A DNA stretch of 5,362 nt, from NCBI GenBank assembly GCA_021781255.1, contig JAJXXG010000402.1:1-5362 (forward strand). The letters are read 5' to 3'. Source of the stretch: Acidobacteriota bacterium (GTDB lineage: Bacteria > Acidobacteriota > Terriglobia > Terriglobales > Acidobacteriaceae). Position numbers and translations under genes: made by a program. This document shows positions 1 through 5,362 of this stretch, one piece after another. Position 1 is the first letter of the stretch, and every line of letters begins with the position of its first letter. The notes under the pieces were generated by a model. The model had not been told where the DNA came from. It saw nothing but the letters and a program-made list of their open reading frames with translations, and ran no database searches.

Positions 1-300
1 ATCGGCGCGGAAATCTGCATGCATCCCGATTTTCCGCACCAGACCAACGCCGAATTTGTGCGCATCGTGGACAAAAGCGAAATCGAGATTCGCATTTTTG
101 AGCGCGGCGTCGGTCCAACTACATCTTCCGGCACCGGCAGCTCCGCCTCGGCCACGGCGGCGCTTGCCTTCCATGGCTGTGCATCGCCCTTGCGCGTGGT
201 GGCGCCCGGCGGCGCGCAGACCGTCGCATGGAGCGGCCCCGGCACTGAACTGATGCTCACCGGCCCCGCGTCTCTCATCGCGCGCGGCGAGGCGTGGTGA
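1..300 (+). CDS. DapF-family epimerase (C-terminal part), active-site Cys replaced by Ser
   Basis: Partial gene: the frame is open from the first base of the window, so the N-terminal two thirds, including the first catalytic Cys, lie upstream. The 99 visible residues align along their length with the C-terminal domain of diaminopimelate epimerase, which converts LL-DAP to meso-DAP in the cytoplasm. Landmarks are FPHQTN (residues 11-16), IRIFERGVG (30-38), the glycine turn SGTG (43-46), and a tail with PGG and SGPGTELMLTGPA, which resembles the E. coli DapF ending. In classical DapF the turn reads ERGxGETxxCGxGxCA, where the Cys is one of the two acid/base residues. Here that position is Ser43 (codon 127-129), the Glu of GET is Pro39, and the second Cys is Ser48. 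The fold assignment is firm; whether it is an active DAP epimerase is open. It may be a paralogue with another substrate. Its stop codon overlaps candidate starts of the ldcA gene. Confidence 0.85.
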   Translation: MGAEICMHPDFPHQTNAEFVRIVDKSEIEIRIFERGVGPTTSSGTGSSASATAALAFHGCASPLRVVAPGGAQTVAWSGPGTELMLTGPASLIARGEAW

Positions 301-1253
301 CCATGCCAAACTCTCCCTCGCTGGCGCCATTCCTCAAGCCCGCTGCCGCAGTGCCGGGTTCAGGCATCAGCGTCATCTCGCCCGCTTCATACGCTGCTCC
401 CGAGCGCGTGGAGCGCGGCATGGAACATCTGCGTACGCTCGGCTACACGCCACACCTCGGCAAGCACACGCAGCATCGCGGCCCGCTGTTTTTCGCAGGC
501 TCTCCCGAACAGCGTCTTGCGGATTTTCACGCAGCCTTCGCTGCGCCTGACACCGAAATCGTAGCCTGCGTGCGCGGCGGCTACGGGTCAAATTATCTGC
601 TCGAAGGCGTTGATCTCGCACTCCTCCAGAAGCACCCCAAGCCATTCTTCGCCTACAGCGACTTAACCGGCATCCAATTACACTTGCTCGACAAGCTCGG
701 CTTGCCGGCATTTCACGGCCCCATGGTCGCGGCGGATTTTCCCCTTGACGACGGCGTGCATCTGGCCAGCTTTCAAGCAGCGCTTGCCGGCGAGCCATAC
801 AGCTTAGGCACGGCCGAGGGTCTGCGCACGCTGAAGCCCGGCACGGCACAAGGCACTCTCTACGGCGGGTGCCTCAGCATTCTCGTTTCGCTGCTGGGCA
901 CGCCGTGGGAACCACACACTGAAGGCAAGCTGCTGTTCCTTGAAGACACCGGCGCCAAGCCTTACCAGATTGATCGCATGCTGTGGCAATTGCGCCATGC
1001 AGGCAAACTCAATGGCGTGCGCGGCATCGTCTTTGGCGAAATGCTCGATTGCGTTCCGCCCGGCGCGCCGCCGAACCTGCTGGAAGATGTCCTCGTACAC
1101 GCATTCAAAGACGTTGAAATCCCCATCGCTATTGGCCTTCGCAGCGGTCACGTCTCGCATCACAACGTCACGTTGACCTTCGGCGTGAATGCAGAGCTTC
1201 ATGCTGCCGAAGAGGCGCAATTGCACTTGCTGGAACCGGCGGTGACGCGATGA
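294..1253 (+). CDS. ldcA: LD-carboxypeptidase (muramoyltetrapeptide carboxypeptidase, peptidase S66)
   Basis: Cytoplasmic serine peptidase that removes the terminal D-Ala from the murein tetrapeptide L-Ala-D-Glu-mDAP-D-Ala, giving the tripeptide used in recycling. The protein has 319 residues from the GTG at 294, close to the usual 300-310. The full Ser-Glu-His set of family S66 can be placed: Ser122 in AYSDLT, Glu217 in LFLEDTG and His286 in SGHVSHHNVTL. Other family marks are VISPAS near the N-terminus (28-33), CVRGGYGSNYLL (92-103) and YGGCLSILVSLLGT (190-203). No signal peptide is seen. After the catalytic His the usual TLPxG reads TLTFG, a mild deviation. The start is uncertain: GTG at 294, GTG at 297 and ATG at 303 are all possible. 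A weak purine-rich GGCGAGG at 286-292 lies 10 bases before the ATG and favours 303 (316 residues). The gene sits directly after the dapF-like gene and its TGA overlaps the mpl ATG. Confidence 0.93.
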   Translation: MVTMPNSPSLAPFLKPAAAVPGSGISVISPASYAAPERVERGMEHLRTLGYTPHLGKHTQHRGPLFFAGSPEQRLADFHAAFAAPDTEIVACVRGGYGSNYLLEGVDLALLQKHPKPFFAYSDLTGIQLHLLDKLGLPAFHGPMVAADFPLDDGVHLASFQAALAGEPYSLGTAEGLRTLKPGTAQGTLYGGCLSILVSLLGTPWEPHTEGKLLFLEDTGAKPYQIDRMLWQLRHAGKLNGVRGIVFGEMLDCVPPGAPPNLLEDVLVHAFKDVEIPIAIGLRSGHVSHHNVTLTFGVNAELHAAEEAQLHLLEPAVTR

Positions 1254-2698
1254 CTCCAACGCCACGCCACATTCATTTGAGCGGCATCTGCGGCACAGCC
1301 ATGGCCTCGCTCGCCGGACTCCTTCAGTTGCAGGGTCACCGCATCACAGGCTCAGACAAGGCTGCCTATCCGCCCATGAGCGATCTGCTTCGTTCGCTCG
1401 GCATTCCCGTGCTCGAACCGTACGCCGAGGTTAACCTCGATCCCACGCCGGACCTGGTCGTCATCGGCAATGCGCTCTCGCGCGGCAACCCCGAGGTCGA
1501 GCGCATCCTCGACGAACGCATTCCATTCACGTCTATGGCAGCACTTCTGCGTGAAGAGTTTCTCACCGGCCGCGAGTCGCTCGTTGTCGCCGGCACCCAC
1601 GGCAAGACCACCACCACAAGCATGCTGGCCTGGATTTACCAGGTTGCCGCGCGCGTAAATCCCGTGTTTGAGCCGTCCTTCCTCATCGGCGGCGTGGCGG
1701 AAAATTTTGGCTCGAGCTTTCAGCTCCGGCCCACGCGCACCTTCATCGTCGAAGGCGACGAGTACGACACAGCCTTCTTCGACAAAGGCCCTAAATTCCT
1801 GCACTACTTTCCCGACGCGCTGATCCTCACGCACGTCGAGTTCGATCACGCTGACATCTACGCCGATCTCGAAGCCGTCAAGACGGCCTTCATGCGGCTC
1901 GTGAATCTCGTCCCGCGTCGCGGCGTGATTGTGGCTTACGACGCCAGCGCCAACGTAACCGAGTGTGTGGCGCGCGCATTCTGCCGCGTGGAGCGCTACG
2001 GTTTCAGCGCCGACGCACACTGGCAAATCCGCAATCTGCGTCATCAGGACGGCGTGACCCGCTGGGACCTCTGGCATGGCGACGCACTGTGGGCAGCGCT
2101 CGAGATGCGCCTGGCCGGCGAACATAACGCGCTCAACGCCACCGCCGCGGCAGCGCTGGCTCATGCGCAAGGCATCAGCCGCGAAGCAATTCAGACAGCG
2201 CTGGCCAGCTTCAAAAGCGTGAAGCGCCGCCTGGAAGTGCGTGCGCAGATTGGCGGCATCACGGTCATTGACGACTTCGCGCACCACCCCACGGCCATCC
2301 GCGAAACGCTGCGCGCACTGCGCGCTGTCTATCCCCAGGCGCGCCTCTGGGCTGTGCTGGAGCCGCGCTCAAACACTCTCCGCCGCAAGGTGCTTGAGGC
2401 CGACCTCGTCGAGAGCCTGCGTATGGCTGACCGCGTCATTCTCGCCGGCGTCTATCAGCAGCAGCGCATTCCAGATGCCGAGCGGCTTCACCCGGCGGAT
2501 GTCGTGCAGGCCCTCAACAGCCTTGGCACGCCCGCAGAATTGTGCCCTGACGTGGCGTCAATCATCGACAGCATCGCCAGCCAGCTTCAACCCGGCGACG
2601 TGGTCGCCATCCTTTCCAATGGCGGATTCGACGGCATCTACCAGAAGCTGCCCGCACGCCTCAAGCAAACTCACAGGGAGAGTCCGCAAATCTCATGA
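1250..2698 (+). CDS. mpl: UDP-N-acetylmuramate:L-alanyl-gamma-D-glutamyl-meso-diaminopimelate ligase
   Basis: Murein peptide ligase: an ATP-dependent cytoplasmic enzyme that joins recycled L-Ala-D-Glu-mDAP to UDP-MurNAc, returning it to peptidoglycan synthesis. The 482 residues carry all three Mur-ligase domains. The N-terminal domain shows SGICGTAMASLAGL (11-24), GSDKAAYPPMS (34-44) and VIGNALSRGNPEVE (71-84); the YPPMS and GNAxxRGN signatures separate Mpl from MurC. The central domain has the P-loop GTHGKTTTT (115-123), IVEGDEYDTAFF (166-177) and THVEFDHADIY (194-204). The C-terminal domain has EHNALNATAAAA (291-302), the DDFAHHPTA signature (341-349), LEPRSNTLRRK (370-380) and SNGGFDGIYQKL (456-467). 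It is about 25 residues longer than the 457-residue E. coli protein, with part of the extra length in the stretch after the P-loop (about 130-162). It starts on an ATGA overlap with ldcA, the enzyme that makes its peptide substrate, and ends on an ATGA overlap with plsC, so coupled translation is likely. Confidence 0.96.
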   Translation: MTPTPRHIHLSGICGTAMASLAGLLQLQGHRITGSDKAAYPPMSDLLRSLGIPVLEPYAEVNLDPTPDLVVIGNALSRGNPEVERILDERIPFTSMAALLREEFLTGRESLVVAGTHGKTTTTSMLAWIYQVAARVNPVFEPSFLIGGVAENFGSSFQLRPTRTFIVEGDEYDTAFFDKGPKFLHYFPDALILTHVEFDHADIYADLEAVKTAFMRLVNLVPRRGVIVAYDASANVTECVARAFCRVERYGFSADAHWQIRNLRHQDGVTRWDLWHGDALWAALEMRLAGEHNALNATAAAALAHAQGISREAIQTALASFKSVKRRLEVRAQIGGITVIDDFAHHPTAIRETLRALRAVYPQARLWAVLEPRSNTLRRKVLEADLVESLRMADRVILAGVYQQQRIPDAERLHPADVVQALNSLGTPAELCPDVASIIDSIASQLQPGDVVAILSNGGFDGIYQKLPARLKQTHRESPQIS

Positions 2699-3405
2699 TT
2701 GTATCGCTCGTCATGCTGGCCACCATCGTTGCGCTCAGTCTTCCTGCGGCTCTCGTATTCATTCCGTGGGCATTGATCACTGGCAGCGCGACTCCGCTTT
2801 ACAACGCCTCGCAGCGCATCGTGCGCGCGGCCTTCTGGATGGGAGGCATCCGCGTGCTGGTTACAGGCGCGGAGAGAGTGCCTGCGAACACAGCGTGCAT
2901 CTTCATGGCCAATCACGTCTCCAACCTTGACCCGCCTGCTCTGTTCCCGCAGCTCCCGGGCCGCACGTCCGCATTCCTCAAGCGCTCGCTCATGAAGATT
3001 CCCGTGCTCGGCCTCGGCCTGAAACTTGGCGAATTCATTCCCGTCGACCGCGATGGCCGCGTAGACAGCGCGATGGAGAGTGTGCGCTCCGCCCGCAGCG
3101 TGCTCGAGAAGGGCCTGCACATCACCACGTTTGTCGAAGGCACGCGTTCCCGCGACGGACGCATGTTGCCATTCAAGAAAGGGCCGTTCTACCTGGCCAT
3201 GGAAACCGGCACTCCATGCATCCCCGTTTCCATTTACGGCACTGAAACCATGATGGCCAAGGGCAGCCTGCGCATCCGGCCAGCCACGGCACACATCGTC
3301 TTTCACCCGCCGGTTTTCCCTGGCGACTTTGCTTCCCGCGAAGATCTGATGAAAGCAGTCCGCAGCGCAATCGCGTCGGGGTTGCCGGAGTGGATGCGGA
3401 CCTGA
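2695..3405 (+). CDS. plsC: 1-acyl-sn-glycerol-3-phosphate acyltransferase (PlsC/AGPAT family)
   Basis: Membrane-associated acyltransferase that most likely adds the second acyl chain to lysophosphatidic acid to form phosphatidic acid, the precursor of membrane phospholipids. The 236 residues are normal for PlsC. A hydrophobic N-terminal segment (about 2-29) should anchor it in the inner membrane. The four LPLAT blocks appear in order: NHVSNLD with the catalytic HX4D pair His74/Asp79; FIPVDRDGR (115-122 region); VEGTRSRDG (147-155) followed by PFKKG (159-163); and IPVSIYG (176-182). The family contains enzymes with other acceptors, so the exact lipid substrate is inferred. The ATG overlaps the mpl stop (ATGA). 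A GGAGAG stretch at 2677-2682 lies 12 bases ahead, rather far for a Shine-Dalgarno site, which fits translational coupling. The gene ends four bases before the stop codon of the convergent SPOR gene. Confidence 0.92.
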   Translation: MIVSLVMLATIVALSLPAALVFIPWALITGSATPLYNASQRIVRAAFWMGGIRVLVTGAERVPANTACIFMANHVSNLDPPALFPQLPGRTSAFLKRSLMKIPVLGLGLKLGEFIPVDRDGRVDSAMESVRSARSVLEKGLHITTFVEGTRSRDGRMLPFKKGPFYLAMETGTPCIPVSIYGTETMMAKGSLRIRPATAHIVFHPPVFPGDFASREDLMKAVRSAIASGLPEWMRT

Positions 3406-3409
3406 CGCT

Positions 3410-4102
3410 CTACGGCTCCACCACCGCGCTGTAGCCGTCGCCAAGTAGCTTCTGGCACATCGCATCGGCGTCTTTGCGATTGGCAAACGGACCAATCTGC
3501 ACATGAATCAGGCTGTCGGTAGCCTCGCGGCGAGCTGTCACCGCATATCCGCGCTGGTGCAGCGCAGTCACCAGCACTCTCGCATCTTCTACATGAGAGA
3601 GTGCCGCAACCCTCACCATCACCGCCGCCTGGGCCATTGCCTGCTGCACCTGAGGAGTCGTCGCAGCCGGAGCCTGAGGCGTGCCGCCCTGTTGCGCCAG
3701 GGCGGGCCGCACCAAGAGCTGGCCGGAGTCCGCAGCCGGGGTGCTGCCGCCCGGGGAGTAGGAAGTCAAAGCATTTCCGGTCTTGCTGCCCTCATCCGGA
3801 GTCAGTTGCTCCATATTCTCAACTGCCGGATTCGCGGCAGGCGCAGCACCCGCTGCCGCTGGCTTTGACAGCGTTCCAACCGCCTGCCCCGGCATGGGTT
3901 GCCCAGCAACAGGCTGCGCGTTCGCCCCGGCAGCCGCGCCGGAACCGCGGCGTCCTGCGGCATACCCCAGCCCAAAGCAAAGCCCGCAGAGCATCGCCAG
4001 TCCCAATCCAATGGCCGTAAGCGCAACTGGGCCCAGAGTTACCTCAGTGTCGCGCCGCTCTTCCATCGGCTCAAACTCTCCGCCGCCCATCCCTCGCTGC
4101 AT
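3410..4102 (-). CDS. Single-pass membrane protein with C-terminal SPOR domain
   Basis: Predicted inner-membrane protein with a periplasmic peptidoglycan-binding SPOR domain; such domains bind glycan strands stripped of stem peptides at division sites. The layout of the 230 residues is: a charged cytoplasmic N-terminus (EERRDTE, 14-20); one transmembrane helix (about 26-48) rich in Gly, with GxxxG spacings at 40/44 and 46/50; a long Ala/Pro/Gly/Gln linker of low complexity (about 52-155); and a SPOR domain (about 159-230) with VMVRVAALSH, DARVLVTALHQRGY and VQIGPFANRKDADAMCQKL. This N-in single-pass design matches FtsN- and DedD-like proteins, but nothing shows it is FtsN itself. Two starts have good ribosome binding sites: the ATG at 4102 (230 residues) and the ATG at 4066 (218 residues). 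The second gives a protein beginning MEERRDTEVTLG. It lies 109 bases downstream of the slipin gene on the same strand. Confidence 0.87.
   Translation of the reverse strand: MQRGMGGGEFEPMEERRDTEVTLGPVALTAIGLGLAMLCGLCFGLGYAAGRRGSGAAAGANAQPVAGQPMPGQAVGTLSKPAAAGAAPAANPAVENMEQLTPDEGSKTGNALTSYSPGGSTPAADSGQLLVRPALAQQGGTPQAPAATTPQVQQAMAQAAVMVRVAALSHVEDARVLVTALHQRGYAVTARREATDSLIHVQIGPFANRKDADAMCQKLLGDGYSAVVEP
4076..4081 (-). promoter_or_regulatory. Ribosome binding site for the inner SPOR-gene start (ATG at 4066)
   Basis: On the minus strand GGAGAG precedes the ATG whose first base is 4066, with a 9-base spacer. It supports a 218-residue protein starting MEERRDTE. It would be within coding sequence if the outer start is used, where it encodes Gly-Gly-Glu. 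Confidence 0.45.
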
Positions 4103-4211
4103 ACTTCGTCCTCGGGTTCACACTTCTCTCAATCGGCCACCGGTCTGTGCATGCGGCCGCTTGCCGGCGTGCTCCCGCTGTGTCTCTGCGTTTGTTTTCT
4201 CCCGCAATGTC
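4103..4211. other. Intergenic gap between slipin and SPOR genes
   Basis: This 109-base stretch is the longest non-coding gap in the window. I see no convincing -35/-10 pair, no hairpin followed by a T run on either strand, and no small gene with a ribosome binding site apart from the GAGGA noted for the SPOR gene. Either the SPOR gene is cotranscribed with the slipin gene or its promoter does not resemble the standard consensus. Confidence 0.5.
4109..4113 (-). promoter_or_regulatory. Ribosome binding site for the outer SPOR-gene start (ATG at 4102)
   Basis: On the minus strand GAGGA lies 6 bases before the ATG whose first base is 4102. Spacing and sequence are near ideal, so the longer 230-residue form is at least as likely as the inner start. 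Confidence 0.5.
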
Positions 4212-4997
4212 TTATGGCTTTTCCGCAGGCGCCCTGGCCGCATCGCCAACCTTGTTCAAAAGCGCCAGCAGCTCCACCGGAAGCGGGAAAATGATCGTCG
4301 TGTTCTTCTCGACGCCAATCTCCGTCAGCGTCTGCAGATAGCGCAGTTGCAGCGTAATGGGCTGCGTAGCCAGCAGCGCCGCGGCGTCCACCAGCTTTTG
4401 CGCCGCGTTGAATTCGCCCTCGGCGTGAATGATCTTCGACCGCTTTTCGCGCTCCGCCTCCGCCTGCTTGGCCATGGCGCGCAGCATCTGCTCGGGCAGG
4501 TCCACCTGCTTCACTTCCACTGAAATGACTTTCACTCCGAATGGCTCCGTGCGCTGGTCAATAATCGTCTGGATGCGCAAGTTGAGCTTGTCGCGGTGGC
4601 TCAGCAACTCGTCCAGCTCCACCTCGCCCAGCACCGAGCGCAGTGTTGTCTGCGCAAACTGCGAGGTCTGGTAGACGTAGTTGGCCACTTTGATCGCGGC
4701 GTTGTTCGGATCCACGACATAAAGTGTCACCACTGCATTCACCTTGATCGTGACGTTGTCGCGCGTAATCACATCCTGCGGCGGAACCTCCAGCACATCC
4801 TGGCGCAGCGAGATGCGGACCATCTGGTCCAGCGGCCTGAAGACCAGGATGATGCCCGGTCCCTTGGGCGTCGGCAGCGCCCGGCCCAGCCGGAAAATCA
4901 CCGCGCGCTCATAGTCGCGCAAAATCTTGATCGAGTTGATCAGGTAGAGAACCACGATCGCGAGAACAATCAGAATCGGAATCGGCAGATCAGACAT
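4212..4997 (-). CDS. Slipin/stomatin-type SPFH (prohibitin-homology) membrane protein
   Basis: Membrane scaffold protein of the bacterial stomatin (slipin) family, thought to form ring- or cage-like oligomers that organise membrane patches and partner proteases. From the ATG at 4997 it has 261 residues. An N-terminal hydrophobic helix (about 5-22) is followed by YERAVIFRLGRA (29-40), GPGIILVFRPLDQMVRISLR (46-65), the stomatin core VPPQDVITRDNVTIKVNAVV (71-90), FAQTTLRSVLG (114-124), ELDELLSHRDKLN (127-139) and VDLPEQMLRAMAKQAEAERE (165-184). Then come a helical, probably coiled-coil stretch and a tail with LQLRYLQTLTEIGVEKNTTI. These are hallmark p-stomatin sequences. The start at 4997 was chosen because GAGGG sits 7 bases ahead and the hydrophobic anchor follows at once. 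A frame extension to 5102 would overlap the nfeD gene and adds Arg-rich residues unlike the family. An NfeD gene lies just upstream, the usual partner. Confidence 0.94.
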   Translation of the reverse strand: MSDLPIPILIVLAIVVLYLINSIKILRDYERAVIFRLGRALPTPKGPGIILVFRPLDQMVRISLRQDVLEVPPQDVITRDNVTIKVNAVVTLYVVDPNNAAIKVANYVYQTSQFAQTTLRSVLGEVELDELLSHRDKLNLRIQTIIDQRTEPFGVKVISVEVKQVDLPEQMLRAMAKQAEAEREKRSKIIHAEGEFNAAQKLVDAAALLATQPITLQLRYLQTLTEIGVEKNTTIIFPLPVELLALLNKVGDAARAPAEKP

Positions 4998-5004
4998 TGG
5001 TCTT

Positions 5005-5009
5005 CCCTC
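5005..5009 (-). promoter_or_regulatory. Ribosome binding site deciding the slipin start
   Basis: On the minus strand GAGGG (continuing as GAGGGAAGA) lies 7 bases before the ATG at 4997. This is the clearest Shine-Dalgarno site in the window and fixes the slipin start, against a longer reading that would run back into the nfeD gene. Confidence 0.75.
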
Positions 5010-5040
5010 ACTCAGCAGGGATTGTACTCCAGAACCCATC

Positions 5041-5362
5041 CTATGCAGGCGGCTCCTGCGTGCGTGGCTCGCCCGGTTCCACCCGCAGCAGGTATTCATC
5101 ATGCCCCATCACGCGCAAATGGGTCCCGGCAGCCACCGGCTCACTCGCCACGGCGCGCCAGATCTCTCCCTCCACCAGCACATGCCCTTCGGGCGTAAGC
5201 GCCTCCATCGCCGAGGCTGCCCTGCCCACCAGCGCATCCGCGCCCAGTTTGGCCTTCATGCGCCGCGCGCGCACCGCCAGCCGCACAAGGAAGACAGTGA
5301 TGCCTCCAAACCCCGCACTCACCCCAATCGCCACCCACGGGTTGATACCCATCTCCGAGATC
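5041..5362 (-). CDS. nfeD: NfeD-family membrane protein (C-terminal part), slipin partner
   Basis: Partial gene: the minus-strand frame is still open at the window edge, with Ile-Ser-Glu before the first visible Met, so that Met (5352) is probably internal. About 106 residues are visible. They show a hydrophobic segment with NPWVAIGVSAGFGGITVFLV, then a basic stretch VRARRMKAK, then the soluble NfeD OB-fold domain: GADALVGRAASAMEAL, EGHVLVEGEIWRAVA, and a closing LRVEP. This is the ending of NfeD proteins; in long forms a ClpP-like membrane serine protease domain and further helices precede it. Whether this is the long protease form or a short one cannot be told here, though open reading into the membrane region makes more upstream helices likely. 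The stop lies 43 bases before the slipin start on the same strand. NfeD (STOPP) and slipin form a conserved operon pair in membrane quality control. Confidence 0.85.
   Translation of the reverse strand, partial: ISEMGINPWVAIGVSAGFGGITVFLVRLAVRARRMKAKLGADALVGRAASAMEALTPEGHVLVEGEIWRAVASEPVAAGTHLRVMGHDEYLLRVEPGEPRTQEPPA

Noticed and set aside
1352..2287. Long open frame (311 codons) on the minus strand opposite mpl
   Set aside because: It lies wholly inside mpl, whose motifs are unambiguous. The reading has no recognisable domain and is rich in residues expected from antisense reading of GC-rich codons.
3412..3438. Inverted repeat ACGGCT/AGCCGT near the convergent stop codons as a terminator
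   Set aside because: Six-base arms with a 15-base loop are weak, there is no T run on either strand, and the repeat lies inside the SPOR coding sequence.
2671..3504. Minus-strand open frame opposite plsC
   Set aside because: It overlaps plsC, with its HX4D and EGTR motifs, and runs into the SPOR gene. Its composition is that of a shadow frame.
4140..4165. GC-rich palindromic pieces (GCATGC, CGGCCG-like) in the slipin-SPOR gap
   Set aside because: Short palindromes are expected in GC-rich DNA; they do not form a long stem or match an operator I recognise.
3783..4523. Plus-strand open frame of 246 codons across the SPOR gene and the intergenic gap
   Set aside because: It is antisense to two well-supported genes and translates to low-complexity Pro/Arg/Ser-rich sequence without any family signature.
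5021..5026. TACAAT on the minus strand upstream of the slipin as a possible -10 box
   Set aside because: No acceptable -35 hexamer is found 16-18 bases upstream, and such six-base matches arise by chance. The slipin gene is more simply read as cotranscribed with nfeD.
4998..5102. N-terminal extension of the slipin by 35 residues
   Set aside because: The extension is Arg-rich, overlaps the nfeD 3' end and has no good ribosome binding site, whereas the ATG at 4997 has a clear GAGGG and leads straight into the membrane anchor.

Overview
The window reads as chromosomal housekeeping DNA from a GC-rich Gram-negative bacterium that makes meso-diaminopimelate (mDAP) peptidoglycan. The style of the proteins, especially the DapF-like tail, the Mpl and the small SPOR protein, suggests an Acidobacteriota (Terriglobia-like) genome. 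That placement is inference from protein flavour; no marker gene is present. Almost every base is coding. I see no RNA gene, mobile element, CRISPR array or long repeat, and no non-coding stretch longer than about 110 bases.

Plus strand, 1-3405: a tightly packed run of four genes. It opens with the C-terminal third of a DapF-family protein (diaminopimelate epimerase fold). Next is an LD-carboxypeptidase (LdcA), then murein peptide ligase (Mpl), then a PlsC-type 1-acylglycerol-3-phosphate acyltransferase. Each junction is an overlap or a gap of two bases, and mpl and plsC both start on ATGA overlaps, so translation is probably coupled. LdcA and Mpl are consecutive steps of muropeptide recycling: LdcA trims the murein tetrapeptide to the tripeptide, and Mpl attaches that tripeptide to UDP-MurNAc. 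The DapF-like protein belongs to the same DAP theme, but the position of its C-terminal catalytic cysteine is serine.

Minus strand, 5362-3410: three genes read leftward and converge on plsC with only four bases between the stop codons. In transcription order they are the C-terminal end of an NfeD-family membrane protein, a slipin/stomatin-type SPFH protein, and a single-pass membrane protein with a C-terminal SPOR domain. NfeD plus slipin is a well-known membrane-scaffold pair. The SPOR protein follows after a 109-base gap and probably binds septal peptidoglycan.

I did not find a clearly new biological system. The best lead is the DapF-like protein with a Cys-to-Ser change, locked into an operon with the two enzymes that recycle mDAP-containing murein peptides. 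It may be a specialised or altered epimerase rather than the biosynthetic DapF.
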